From NCBI GenBank assembly GCA_903899015.1, contig CAIUHP010000089.1, positions 1 to 52,250 on the forward strand: a stretch of 52,250 nucleotides of DNA, written 5' to 3'. Position numbers and translations under genes: made by a program. The DNA is from an uncultured Armatimonadota bacterium. GTDB lineage: Bacteria; Armatimonadota; Fimbriimonadia; Fimbriimonadales; Fimbriimonadaceae. Position 1 is the first letter of the stretch. Every line of letters starts with the position of its first letter. Below, piece by piece: positions 1 through 8,577 of this stretch. Below the pieces are notes generated by a model. The model did not search any database, was not told the DNA's origin, and saw only the letters and a list, made by a program, of their open reading frames with translations.

Positions 1-61
1 CGCGAGAGGCCTCAGAAAGGATCTTTACAATCTGATCCTCAGTGAACTTTGATTTCTTCAA
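1..61 (-). CDS. IS3-family transposase OrfA, N-terminal fragment
   Basis: Twenty codons are visible before the window edge, reading (M)KKSKFTEDQIVKILSEAS. This matches the opening of IS3-family OrfA proteins (KKSRFTEEQI-type), the helix-turn-helix subunit that is made alone or fused to the OrfB integrase by frameshifting. The start codon is TTG at 61-59. A GGAG ribosome site lies five bases upstream (67-70 on the + strand), which decides the start. Only the first helix of the protein is present here, so the element's integrity cannot be judged. Confidence 0.75.
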   Translation of the reverse strand, partial: MKKSKFTEDQIVKILSEASR

Positions 62-112
62 TGCAACTCCTTACGTCTTCAAGACGAGGAGACTAATCTA
101 ACGGCTGGTACA
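1..112 (-). mobile_element. End of an IS3-family insertion sequence (rest lies left of the window)
   Basis: Read on the minus strand, position 112 begins TGTACCAGCC, a TG-starting end as expected for IS3-family inverted repeats. About 50 bases further in is a transposase OrfA start. The bases just right of 112 continue an open BcsB reading frame, which places the junction at or very near 112. The other end, the inverted-repeat partner and the target duplication are outside the window, so the exact boundary is inferred. A short palindrome (CGTCTT, one base, AAGACG, 74-86) sits between the end and orfA. Confidence 0.7.
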
Positions 113-165
113 GATTTCTGAGGAGCACTCCAGAAGAACCGATCGGATCCCGTGCGCTGAATGAC

Positions 166-1848
166 ATGTCGCATTCTTCGCAACGCTGGAATATCCTGCT
201 ACCCAAAAAATTCATCAAAGAAGGATTCAATGAGGTTACGATTGCTTCTCAAACTCGCTCAACGGAAGGGCCCTGCCGAGATGATGACGATTTAAGGAAC
301 TGGATTCGAATCCTGCCCACCACCGTCATAACCTTGGACTTGGCTAACCAAGCTCCATTTCCACTCATTGCTTTTCCGTATCCGTACATCAACTGGCTTT
401 CTCAAACGGCTTCCAGTGTTCCCATCGTCGTGTCGCCAAATGCGACAAGTAGCACTCTTTCCGAAGCTCTCAATTTGTCATCAGGATTCGGTAAACGACT
501 GACCGATAAACCCGTCCAAATACGATTAACGCACACCCCATCCGGCAAAATGAATGTGCGATTTGGATTGGCAGCCGATCTTGGAAATTTAGCACCAAAG
601 TCGAACATTGAATCGAGACTCGACGGACTTTGGATAAGTGGACCAAACGCGAACGCCCTGCGCGACACGGTAAACACGCTCAATAATCCTTCCCTCATCA
701 GCCAGATGATTGGCACGGTGGCTAACTTATCGACTTATGTTCCCAAACCGGCAGTTGCTTCAACTCGAATTGGAACCGCCACGTTTAGTGAGATTGGCTT
801 CCCAAGCATCAATCTCAACGGAGTCGGCACTCAAACGTCTTCACTTGTTCTCCATCGCCCACTTCTCATTCCGTTAGGGCGAGGTGGAGAATTAAGGATT
901 AAATTCCGACACGCGGCAACCCTCATGCGGGTTCGCTCGCTGCTCTCGGTTACCATCAACGATCAGCCCTTGGCGAGTGTCAACATGACACCTGAAAACG
1001 CTAACGATGGTGAATTGGTTTGTAACGTTCCCATTGAAATCGTAGATTCCAACGAATGGCGCATACAGATCACGGCTCATAACGAACTCGCAAATGCAGA
1101 TTGCTCCAAATCCTACGATGATGTTGCGTGGACAAACATATTAGGCAGCTCAAGTTTTCAGCTTCACGAAGGAGCCTTGCCGAACACCCCGTACCTCGAT
1201 GGATTTCCTTACCTAAGGGGCAAAGACGGAAAACTTCCTGAAACGCTCACGCTTAACGCCGGCAAACAGCAGACCGATACGATGCTGACACTTGCAGCGA
1301 CCACAACGGCACGTGCTTCGCAAATGAATCGAGCGCTAACCCATTGGGCCCTTTCGACCGAAGCTGTTACAGGTAACGAGGATGTTATTGTCGGCTATCT
1401 CAATGATGAAGAGAGATTCAAAGCCATCGCATCTCGACTGCTGATCGTTCCTAACAAACATGGAATTCCGATGATCAGCAAAGAGATACCCGTTCTAGCT
1501 TCATCGCTTACTGACGCGGTCGTTGTTCAAGCAATTCCAAAGACATCTGGCGGCGCTTGCTACGTTATCTTAGGAGCATCCGACGAAGCTATCGCTCGAT
1601 TCTTAGATTACATAACCAGTCTAAAGGGTTTTAACGCAATGTCGGGCCAAGTTGCGGTGTATTCAAAACAGGGCGAAATGTTTGTTTTCGATACCGTGAC
1701 TCAAGCAGATCGACTTGCAGCAGAAGAGAACGAGATGAGCCGGTACCGGCCATCCATGACACTCGCGATGAGCATCGTTGGAGGGCTTTTCGTTCTTCTC
1801 ATCATCTTCATTGCTAGTAAGTTCGTAAAGCGAAAGCCAAAGGCATAG
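166..1848 (+). CDS. 5'-truncated BcsB-like periplasmic polysaccharide-synthase subunit (IS-interrupted)
   Basis: This is the periplasmic membrane-anchored partner of a polysaccharide synthase, of the BcsB family (cellulose synthase subunit B). The visible part has 560 residues from the first ATG. It holds the end of a first carbohydrate-binding module (LLPKKFIKEGFNEVTI, then PCRDDDDLRNW), a second module near residues 220-340 (PLGRGGELRIKFRHA; LSVTINDQPLASVNM), and a C-terminal membrane helix at about 530-552 followed by KRKPKA. Full BcsB proteins are usually 700-800 residues and begin with a signal peptide, and both features are missing here. The frame stays open upstream of the ATG to the IS junction at 112 (RFLRSTPEEPIGSRALND) and meets a stop inside the IS at 94-96. 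The gene was therefore cut by the insertion. Any product would lack its export signal and is probably non-functional. Ten bases separate it from the glycosyltransferase downstream. Confidence 0.8.
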   Translation: MSHSSQRWNILLPKKFIKEGFNEVTIASQTRSTEGPCRDDDDLRNWIRILPTTVITLDLANQAPFPLIAFPYPYINWLSQTASSVPIVVSPNATSSTLSEALNLSSGFGKRLTDKPVQIRLTHTPSGKMNVRFGLAADLGNLAPKSNIESRLDGLWISGPNANALRDTVNTLNNPSLISQMIGTVANLSTYVPKPAVASTRIGTATFSEIGFPSINLNGVGTQTSSLVLHRPLLIPLGRGGELRIKFRHAATLMRVRSLLSVTINDQPLASVNMTPENANDGELVCNVPIEIVDSNEWRIQITAHNELANADCSKSYDDVAWTNILGSSSFQLHEGALPNTPYLDGFPYLRGKDGKLPETLTLNAGKQQTDTMLTLAATTTARASQMNRALTHWALSTEAVTGNEDVIVGYLNDEERFKAIASRLLIVPNKHGIPMISKEIPVLASSLTDAVVVQAIPKTSGGACYVILGASDEAIARFLDYITSLKGFNAMSGQVAVYSKQGEMFVFDTVTQADRLAAEENEMSRYRPSMTLAMSIVGGLFVLLIIFIASKFVKRKPKA

Positions 1849-1858
1849 GACTGAATCT

Positions 1859-3925
1859 ATGACACTCAACGGTTATGACTTCCTGATTATGCTTCGCGAC
1901 TTTTTCGCGTGCATGACTTGGGTGGTATCAATCGTCTACTTCCTGAGTGGTTCTCAAGATTTTGTTTACGATATCGGTGCGTATTGGTTACGTTTTTGGC
2001 GGCAGTACACCTATCGTAGGCAGCCTCGATTGACTCTTGAAAGACTTCGAGCCAAGGAACAACAGCGGATCGCGGTCATGGTGCCAGCTTGGAACGAGGG
2101 CGAAGTTGTCGCCAGCATGGTTGACAACATCATCAAACGGGTCGAATATGACAATTACTCGATCTTTGTTGGCACCTATCCCAACGACCCGGCAACCCAG
2201 TCCTGTGTCGATCGCCTCTCAAAGGAATATCCGCAGATCATCAAGGTGGTTACGGCTCGTCCAGGGCCGACTACGAAAGCCGATTGTCTTCACAACGTAC
2301 TTTCGACCATTCGAAACAAAGAAGAAACGGAAGCGATTAGCTACGACATCATCCTCATGCATGATGCCGAGGACTGGGTTCATCCTCAAGAGTTTTTGTT
2401 ACACAACTACCTCATTCCGCAGGTCGACGTCGTTCAGCTTCCTATCCTCCCCTTCCCGACGAAGTGGAATAAGTGGGTGCATTGGATCTACGCGGATGAA
2501 TTCAGCGAAAACCATATGAAGGATGTTCCGGTCCGAGAGAAGATCTCGGGCTTCGTGCCGTACGCAGGCACGGGAACCGGATTTTCCCGAAAGGTCATCG
2601 ATTTTCTTTCGGAAGAGCATGACGGTCACGTATTCAACGAATCGTCAATGACCGAGGACTACTCGATGTCCAAGAAGATTCGAGAAGCCGGTCTTAAATC
2701 AGTCTTCGTAAACGTGGTTCTGGGAGATGACGACTCTCCTTGGTGGAAGCCCCTATGTAAGCGTCCGATGTTCGTCTCGAATTGGTCTTACTTCCCAATG
2801 GACTGGACTCGATCTGTACGCCAGAAGTCTCGCTGGATTATTGGTATCTCACTTCAAGAGTGGGAGCAATCAGGATGGGAAGGCAGTTGGCTCATGAAGG
2901 AGAACTTCGTGAAGGACCGCAAAGTTTTCGTTGCGGCATCGGCGTCTTTTCTTGGCTATTTCATCCTGCTCTACTTCGTAATCTATGCCATGGGGCAAGC
3001 AGGCTGGCTTCCTTTTAGATTGCTTTCCATTCTTAAACCAGGAACTGCGCTTGCCAACTTAGTTAAGTTCTGCACTTTCTTCATGGTCTTGCGAATTACC
3101 CAACGTATCACGTGGGTGAGTCTTACCTATGGTCTCGGTGCCGGGCTCTTGTCGGTCCCGCGATTGATGGTTGGAAACGTGCTGAATGGCCTGGCAACTT
3201 TCCGAGCTCTCAAAGTCTTCTCAGACTCTCGTAGCGGCAAAGCGGCTGTTCGATGGGACAACACTCAGCACCTTGAGGGTATCGGTGACATGGGCGGCGA
3301 AGATCGCACCAAGCGCAAGGTCGTCGTTCAAGTCGTTCCCCTCGATCAGGTTATTGCAGGTCTGATTTCAGGCAATCCTGATGAAATCGTCAAGTCACTA
3401 AGAAACATTCCTAGCCAAGTAGACGACCTGGAACGTGCTGAAATCATTGCTTATATTCGGCCACTCGTTTCAAGTGAATCTCTGAAAGTTCGGGCTGCGC
3501 TTGCACAAACTTTAGGAACACTTATTTGGCGTGAGCTAACTCCAACTCTGTTTCACATGCTCAGTGATGAGGACAACGTGGTACGTATGAACGCCGCTCG
3601 GGCACTTGTAGAGCGCCCAAAGGTGGGAGCACTTCTTGAGCAGGCTTTCATTTCCCAAGGGCCACGCGCGGTCGAGACTTTGGTTCGAGTCATTGAGATG
3701 GATCGCAAGCGGCAGCGTCAGCTCTTCGACCTGATCGGCCGCGAGAACTTAACGGTCACGAAGACAACGATCATCATGTCGTCACCCATCCTTCGTAAGC
3801 GTTACGCCAAGTACTTAGAATCACAGACCATTGACCCAGGCACGAGCGTTGCGGCGGTTCAGATGGAACCTCCGGCCATCGAACCGGCTCCTGCTAAATC
3901 AGAAGCATTCGTACATCTCCCCTAA
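1859..3925 (+). CDS. NfrB-like family 2 glycosyltransferase with C-terminal HEAT-like repeats
   Basis: This is an inner-membrane processive glycosyltransferase closely resembling the GT2 part of E. coli NfrB, which makes an N-acetylmannosamine-rich exopolysaccharide used as phage N4 receptor. Shared segments include IAVMVPAWNE (71-80), FVGTYPNDP (103-111), ARPGPTTKADCL (133-144), the metal-binding DAED (169-172), the TED catalytic triplet (265-267) and the product-binding QKSRW (322-326). Membrane helices lie near 9-29, 358-380 and 395-425. NfrB ends in a cyclic-di-GMP-binding MshEN domain. Here residues ~495-640 instead look like alpha-helical HEAT repeats (ESLKVRAALAQTLGTL; DNVVRMNAARALVERP). 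No PilZ RxxxR motif is seen. The gene follows the BcsB-like gene after ten bases, with AGGA upstream of the ATG, so the two formed an operon. After the IS insertion it may rely on a promoter in or near the IS. The sugar substrate is unknown. Confidence 0.82.
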   Translation: MTLNGYDFLIMLRDFFACMTWVVSIVYFLSGSQDFVYDIGAYWLRFWRQYTYRRQPRLTLERLRAKEQQRIAVMVPAWNEGEVVASMVDNIIKRVEYDNYSIFVGTYPNDPATQSCVDRLSKEYPQIIKVVTARPGPTTKADCLHNVLSTIRNKEETEAISYDIILMHDAEDWVHPQEFLLHNYLIPQVDVVQLPILPFPTKWNKWVHWIYADEFSENHMKDVPVREKISGFVPYAGTGTGFSRKVIDFLSEEHDGHVFNESSMTEDYSMSKKIREAGLKSVFVNVVLGDDDSPWWKPLCKRPMFVSNWSYFPMDWTRSVRQKSRWIIGISLQEWEQSGWEGSWLMKENFVKDRKVFVAASASFLGYFILLYFVIYAMGQAGWLPFRLLSILKPGTALANLVKFCTFFMVLRITQRITWVSLTYGLGAGLLSVPRLMVGNVLNGLATFRALKVFSDSRSGKAAVRWDNTQHLEGIGDMGGEDRTKRKVVVQVVPLDQVIAGLISGNPDEIVKSLRNIPSQVDDLERAEIIAYIRPLVSSESLKVRAALAQTLGTLIWRELTPTLFHMLSDEDNVVRMNAARALVERPKVGALLEQAFISQGPRAVETLVRVIEMDRKRQRQLFDLIGRENLTVTKTTIIMSSPILRKRYAKYLESQTIDPGTSVAAVQMEPPAIEPAPAKSEAFVHLP

Positions 3926-3961
3926 AGGTTTCGAACTCGATAGGGTGTGAGCTAAAAACAA

Positions 3962-3993
3962 GTGGGGGGCGAAGAATCACCTTTGCCCCCCAC
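3962..3993. terminator. GC-rich hairpin between convergent genes
   Basis: GTGGGGGGC (3962-3970) pairs perfectly with GCCCCCCAC (3985-3993) across a 14-base loop. It lies between the stop codons of the glycosyltransferase and the convergent PQQ protein. Short T-rich stretches on each side fit a bidirectional terminator. Confidence 0.7.
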
Positions 3994-4013
3994 CTTTGCT
4001 TATGAGACCTCGT

Positions 4014-7000
4014 TTATCGAATTACCCAGAAGCTACCACCGGATGAACCGATGTAGACTCGGCCATCTGCAGCAATCGACGGAGAACTCTGTCCGTAAGT
4101 GTTTCCGGTGAGGAACCTCCACTTCGGCAATCCATTTGGACTGACTGCATAGAGGTTGGAGTCCTGCCCTTGGAAGTAGATTGATCCGTCGGATGCAACT
4201 GACGGTGAGCAAGAGATTGAGTAGTAGGTTGGGAACGTCCACTGCCCTTCGCCAGCGACGCTAATGCAATATAGATTGCCATCATACGAGCCAACGTAGA
4301 TCATTTTGCCATCGGGCGAGAGCGCGACAGACGATTCAACTTGAGCCCCCAAAGTCATGGCCCAAAGCTTGGTTCCGTCTGATTTTAGAGCGTAAACATT
4401 GCTGTCTGACGAACCAAAATAGATGTTCCCGTTTGCATCGATAGTCGGAGTGGAGTGAATGGGGCCACCTGCTTTAAATGCCCACTTCTTCGTACCGTTT
4501 GAGTTCAGAGCGTAGAGATTTCCATCGTCCGATCCAATGTAAATCGTACCGTCGCTTCCGATAGCGGGTGACGAGGTACCGTTTTGAGTTGATCCAGTAG
4601 CGAACTGCCAGACCTTATTACTTCCCGCGATCGCATAGACAATGCCGTTTGTCGATTGAAAATAGACGTTGCCATTTGCTCCGATAGCGGGAGACGAAGC
4701 GACGGGACCAGAAGCTTGGAAGGCCCAGTTCTTCGCTCCTGAGCTTGAAACGGAATAAACAAATCCGTCGAGCGATCCAACGTAGACTGATCCATCCGCA
4801 GCAACCGCTGGTGAAGAAATCACTTCGCCATTTGTCGCGAAGGCCCACTTCTGGGACCCGTCCGGGTTGCCTGCCATGAGTTTCGATCCGACGCCTACGT
4901 AGATCGTTCCGTCAGATCCAAAGCTTGGAGAAGACAGGATTCGCGTTCCAGCTTGCTGGCTCCAATTCTTGGTTCCATCTGGCTTCACGGAGTAAAGAAT
5001 TCCGTCGTCAGAGCCAAAGTTAATCGAGCCGTCAATTCCAACCGTCGGTGACCCTTCAATGGTGTTACCCGTCTTGAAAGTCCATTTTTGAATGCCTGAC
5101 GAGCTTACTGCGTAGACATTGGAATCATAGGATCCGATATAAATGTTGCCCGTTACGTCAATTGCTGGGGATGACATTCCTGTCTGATCGCCTGTTATGA
5201 ACGTCCATTTTGGACTGCCATTGGAACTGACCGCATACAGAACATTTGTCCACGCTCCTACGTAGATCGTGCCATCTGGGGCGACAGCAGGAGTAGTGTC
5301 AATTGCCGAGCCAACCAAAAACTGCCACTTCATAGAGCCGTTGAGGTTGATGTCGTAAAGATATCCGTCGTCTGAACCGACCAGGACCGTTCCATCCTTT
5401 GCAAATGCGGGCGATCCGTTGACGAAGCTACCAGTTGGGAAAGTCCACTTGAGAGATCCGTCAGCCTTAATCGCGTAGACGTTGTTGTCCCGCCCACCGA
5501 AATAGACCGTTCCGTCGGTTCCAACTTTGGGTGATGAGTAGATCGGAATATGAGTGGCGAAGGACCATTTTAGAGTTCCTGCCGAAGTTACGGCATAGAG
5601 ATTGCCATCGTCGGAACCGACATAGACGGTTCCGTCGGCCGCCAAAGCTGGCGAACTGTTGATTTGGTCTCCGGTCTTAAATGCCCACTTCTTCGATCCA
5701 CTTGTGGAAAGGGCGTACAGATTGCCATCGCCTGAACCAACATAGATCGTTCCACCCGAAGAGATCGCCGGTGTAGAAACGGTTGCAGCGTTGGTCTGGA
5801 ATTGCCAAATAAGTTGCCCGGTGGCACTCACCTTCACAACGTAACCGCCGGAAGTTCCGGCGACTAATGATCCGTCTGAAGCATAGACAATGTTGGTTGA
5901 GATGTTGCCAACGCCACCGGCATTGAACGAAAGCGCTCCCGTCGCACCAAAGCCCTTACCAACGGCAGTGTTCGCAGAATTTCCTCTGAATTTGGGCCAG
6001 GCAGTATTAGCCAAGCCGTAAACAACATTGGTAACGGTGAGCGTTGCCTTTAGGGGTGATCCCGACAACGGTGTCGCTGTGATATTAGCCGTCGTCGTCG
6101 CGCCAACAGATGATGTCCCAATCGTGAAGGTTGCCGTTGTCGCTCCGCTACCAACCGTTACGGATGTAGGAACGGTTACTGCGGCATTATCACTTGCCAA
6201 ACTAACCTTATATCCACCCGTTGGAGCCGATCCGGATAAGGTGACAGTGCCAGTTGAAGAAGAGCCATTGTTAACGGTTGTTGGGCTGACCGTAAAGGAC
6301 TGAAGTGAAACGGAGTTAATCGTCAAGGTAAGTGCGATTGAGGTCGCACCCGATTTAGCGGTGATCTTTGCAGTAGTCGGTGATGAGACTGTCTTCGTAG
6401 TCACCTGAAAATTGGCGGAGCTTGCTCCCAAAGGAATCGTGACTGAAGCCGGCACGGTCGCAACCGTCGACGACGATGTAAGTGTCACTTTTACGCCGGT
6501 TGAAGCAGCTTTCCCGTTGAGAGTGATCGTGCCTGTACTTGAACCACCACCACCCACCGTCATAGGCGAGAGAGTGAAACCATTGAACGTGGCTGCCTTA
6601 ATTGTTAGTGGAGCTGACACCTTCGTGCCTGCCGCCGACCCAACGACTATCGCAACGGCATTTGCAGAAACGCCAGTTGTGTTGCATGTGAAAGTGGCCG
6701 ATGTTGATTGACCAGGGATCACGACAAAGGACGGACCACCCCATGCCTTATTAGAAGAGGTCAACGTAACGGTAAGGCCGGAAGCCGGGGCGGGTGAACT
6801 GATCTTAACCGTTCCGGTGGCAGCTGCTCCTCCAAACACGGAATTTGGACTAAACGTCATGCTTGTGAGCTTTGGCGCCTGAATCGTTAAGTTTGCGGTA
6901 GCGGAACTTGAACCGAGCGTCGCTTTAATCGGTGCGGTTCCGGTCAATTGAACAGGGACTGTTTGCACCATAAAAGTTGCAGTTGTTTTGCCACTTGCAA

Positions 7001-7223
7001 CGGTTACCGAACTTGGAACGGTGGCATTGGGGTTCGTGCTTGATAGGTTAACAACCGCACCCGTCCCACCTGCTTTCGCAGACAGAGTCACCGTGCCTGT
7101 CGAAGAAACGCCACCCACAACGGTGGGAGGAACAAAGGCGACTTTTGTGACTTTCTGCGCCAAACAGAACGGAGCCAATAAGGCACAACTGACAATCAAA
7201 GCAATTTTCAAAAGGGGTTTCAT
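4014..7223 (-). CDS. Secreted protein with four Ig-like repeats and sixteen PQQ-type propeller blades
   Basis: The exported protein has 1069 residues. The start at 7223 is chosen because MKPLLKIALIVSCALLAPF forms a clean signal peptide; an in-frame ATG at 7253 adds ten residues that spoil it. Residues ~25-400 hold four ~90-residue Ig-like beta repeats, each opening like FSPNSVFGGAAATGTVKIS. Each has a following TATF or SATF strand typical of such domains in Armatimonadota and Acidobacteria. From ~410 to the end come sixteen blades of ~39 residues with the pattern DGTIYVGSDDGNLYAL plus a KWAF-like strand, that is PQQ/quinoprotein-like propellers, possibly two eight-bladed rings. No catalytic dehydrogenase signature was seen, so a binding or surface-scaffold role is more likely than enzyme activity. 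Substrate and partners are unknown. It is transcribed alone and convergent with the glycosyltransferase. Confidence 0.85.
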   Translation of the reverse strand: MKPLLKIALIVSCALLAPFCLAQKVTKVAFVPPTVVGGVSSTGTVTLSAKAGGTGAVVNLSSTNPNATVPSSVTVASGKTTATFMVQTVPVQLTGTAPIKATLGSSSATANLTIQAPKLTSMTFSPNSVFGGAAATGTVKISSPAPASGLTVTLTSSNKAWGGPSFVVIPGQSTSATFTCNTTGVSANAVAIVVGSAAGTKVSAPLTIKAATFNGFTLSPMTVGGGGSSTGTITLNGKAASTGVKVTLTSSSTVATVPASVTIPLGASSANFQVTTKTVSSPTTAKITAKSGATSIALTLTINSVSLQSFTVSPTTVNNGSSSTGTVTLSGSAPTGGYKVSLASDNAAVTVPTSVTVGSGATTATFTIGTSSVGATTTANITATPLSGSPLKATLTVTNVVYGLANTAWPKFRGNSANTAVGKGFGATGALSFNAGGVGNISTNIVYASDGSLVAGTSGGYVVKVSATGQLIWQFQTNAATVSTPAISSGGTIYVGSGDGNLYALSTSGSKKWAFKTGDQINSSPALAADGTVYVGSDDGNLYAVTSAGTLKWSFATHIPIYSSPKVGTDGTVYFGGRDNNVYAIKADGSLKWTFPTGSFVNGSPAFAKDGTVLVGSDDGYLYDINLNGSMKWQFLVGSAIDTTPAVAPDGTIYVGAWTNVLYAVSSNGSPKWTFITGDQTGMSSPAIDVTGNIYIGSYDSNVYAVSSSGIQKWTFKTGNTIEGSPTVGIDGSINFGSDDGILYSVKPDGTKNWSQQAGTRILSSPSFGSDGTIYVGVGSKLMAGNPDGSQKWAFATNGEVISSPAVAADGSVYVGSLDGFVYSVSSSGAKNWAFQASGPVASSPAIGANGNVYFQSTNGIVYAIAGSNKVWQFATGSTQNGTSSPAIGSDGTIYIGSDDGNLYALNSNGTKKWAFKAGGPIHSTPTIDANGNIYFGSSDSNVYALKSDGTKLWAMTLGAQVESSVALSPDGKMIYVGSYDGNLYCISVAGEGQWTFPTYYSISCSPSVASDGSIYFQGQDSNLYAVSPNGLPKWRFLTGNTYGQSSPSIAADGRVYIGSSGGSFWVIR

Positions 7224-7233
7224 GGAAGATTCC

Positions 7234-7260
7234 GACTCCAAGCCAATTAACATTGGAGTC
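7234..7260 (-). promoter_or_regulatory. 5'-leader stem-loop covering a GGAG ahead of the propeller gene
   Basis: GACTCCAA (7234-7241) and TTGGAGTC (7253-7260) form a perfect eight-pair stem with an 11-base loop, ending 11 bases before the ATG at 7223. In the transcript the downstream arm contains the only GGAG near the start, so folding would hide it. The rest of the 7224-7530 gap holds the divergent promoters for this gene and the oxidoreductase. A TTGACA at 7393 has no convincing -10 partner, and nothing else firm is seen. Confidence 0.4.
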
Positions 7261-7530
7261 TATCACGCGCCTCGCCGAAACAGGTGTTTCAGCGTGCGGT
7301 TCGAGTGTCAGGACGGATTCGAAAGAACAATTTGTTCGGTCCCTCCACGTAAGCTGAGTGGCGGAAACAATTTAGTGTCTTTCAGGTCTAATTTGACAGA
7401 AACAAGATGAACACGGCCAAACATACCGATCGCCTGACAACCTTGTTTTCAACCCGTTTCCAAAAACCTGCTTCGCAAGCTCAGACAGATAAGTCACCAT
7501 GAGCGTAGAAGCGAAAGGATTAAGTTAAAC

Positions 7531-8457
7531 ATGAAAGCACTTAGATTTCACGAGTATGGGGGACCAGAGGTTCTCAAGATCGAAGACGCTCCCATTCCAG
7601 AACCGGGCGAAGGTCAGATTCAAGTAAAAGTCTGCGGATCGGGAATCAATCCAATCGACTGGAAACAGAGAGAAGGTTATCTTGAAGCCTATTTCCCCGC
7701 GACCTTCCCCGTAACTGTTGCAAGAGAGTTTTCGGGAACCGTCTCCAAGCTCGGTAATGGCGTGACAGAGTTCTCAATTGGCGACCAAGTTTATGGGATC
7801 GCGCCATTCGGAACGACCGCTGAATTTACGATTGCTGACGTATCGGCAACCGCTTTGAAACCCGTCAGTATGGATTTGGCAGACGCGGCATCCATTCCGC
7901 TCGCGGGAATGACCGCATGGCAAGCCCTTTTTGATGTAGCCAATTTACAGCCCGGACAGAAAGTTTTTATCCAAGCAGCAGCAGGCGGCGTGGGAACATT
8001 TGCGATCCAATTTGCAAAATGGCAGGGCGCTTATGTTGCGGGTACTGCTTCAAAGAAGAACCATCATCTCTTAATGGAAATGGGGGCCGATGAACTGATT
8101 GACTACAATACCACTGACTATTCAACCGTTCTAAAGGATTTTGATGTTGTCCTAGAAGCCGTAGGAGGAGACGAGAACATGCGCAAGTCCCTCTCCATTC
8201 TCAAACCAGGCGGCATCCTTGTGTCGATCACATCGGCGGAGCCAACCGAAGAAGCGGAAGCCCAAGGCAAGCGTGCAGCTCACCTGTTTATGCAACCCAG
8301 CACCAAAGATCTCACAAAGATTGCTGACCTCGTCCAGGACCTTAAGGTCAGGCCGATCATCGATGCGGTCGTGCCATTTAGCCGAGCGATCGAAGCTCAA
8401 AAAGAAAGCCAAGCAGGACATATCGTCGGCAAACTCGTTGTCGACGTTACTCGCTAA
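7531..8457 (+). CDS. Zinc-independent medium-chain dehydrogenase (quinone oxidoreductase-like)
   Basis: The 308-residue soluble enzyme belongs to the MDR superfamily, quinone oxidoreductase branch, and uses NADPH to reduce quinones or activated alkenes. The family signature is plain: MKALRFHEYGGPEVLKIED at the N-terminus, a GroES-like fold to ~residue 115, and the nucleotide-binding loop QAAAGGVGTFAIQFAKW at ~149-165. FDVVLEAVGG (~208-217) and the closing AGHIVGKLVVDV complete the match. The catalytic-zinc cysteine and histidine of alcohol dehydrogenases are absent, as expected. The ATG at 7531 follows AAAGGA by about 11 bases. It stands alone, with a strong terminator immediately downstream. 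The physiological substrate cannot be told from sequence. Confidence 0.88.
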   Translation: MKALRFHEYGGPEVLKIEDAPIPEPGEGQIQVKVCGSGINPIDWKQREGYLEAYFPATFPVTVAREFSGTVSKLGNGVTEFSIGDQVYGIAPFGTTAEFTIADVSATALKPVSMDLADAASIPLAGMTAWQALFDVANLQPGQKVFIQAAAGGVGTFAIQFAKWQGAYVAGTASKKNHHLLMEMGADELIDYNTTDYSTVLKDFDVVLEAVGGDENMRKSLSILKPGGILVSITSAEPTEEAEAQGKRAAHLFMQPSTKDLTKIADLVQDLKVRPIIDAVVPFSRAIEAQKESQAGHIVGKLVVDVTR

Positions 8458-8468
8458 TTCGAGTGAAA

Positions 8469-8504
8469 GAACCCAAGGCGATCCAAGCCTTGGGTTCCCC
8501 TTTT
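8469..8504 (+). terminator. Rho-independent terminator of the quinone-oxidoreductase-like gene
   Basis: GAACCCAAGGC (8469-8479) pairs perfectly with GCCTTGGGTTC (8487-8497) across a seven-base loop and is followed by CCCCTTTT. The stem starts 12 bases after the stop codon. Confidence 0.85.
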
Positions 8505-8555
8505 CAGCCGCTTTAACCTTTTTGTTAACACGCGAGACCTGGTTATTTTATGGGC

Positions 8556-8576
8556 GGCACAGCTCGATGCTGTGCC
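8556..8576. terminator. Short hairpin just past the old yellow enzyme stop codon
   Basis: GGCACAGC (8556-8563) pairs with GCTGTGCC (8569-8576) around a five-base loop. It lies at the 3' end of the minus-strand gene that stops at 8578. There is no T-run on the minus-strand side, so termination is only a suggestion. Confidence 0.4.
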
Positions 8577-8577
8577 C

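Noticed and set aside
4030-5900. Regularly repeated DNA segments of about 115-120 bases that might look like a repeat array
   Set aside because: They are the coding repeats of PQQ propeller blades, with codon-level variation and no identical spacers or repeats, so not CRISPR or satellite DNA.
6028-6711. Val/Ala-rich open frames on the + strand opposite the Ig-like repeats
   Set aside because: Their composition follows from antisense reading of Thr/Ser/Gly-rich repeats; no ribosome site and no domain.
7393-7421. TTGACA as promoter of the quinone-oxidoreductase-like gene
   Set aside because: The sequence 16-18 bases downstream (around GCCAAA) does not resemble a -10 box.
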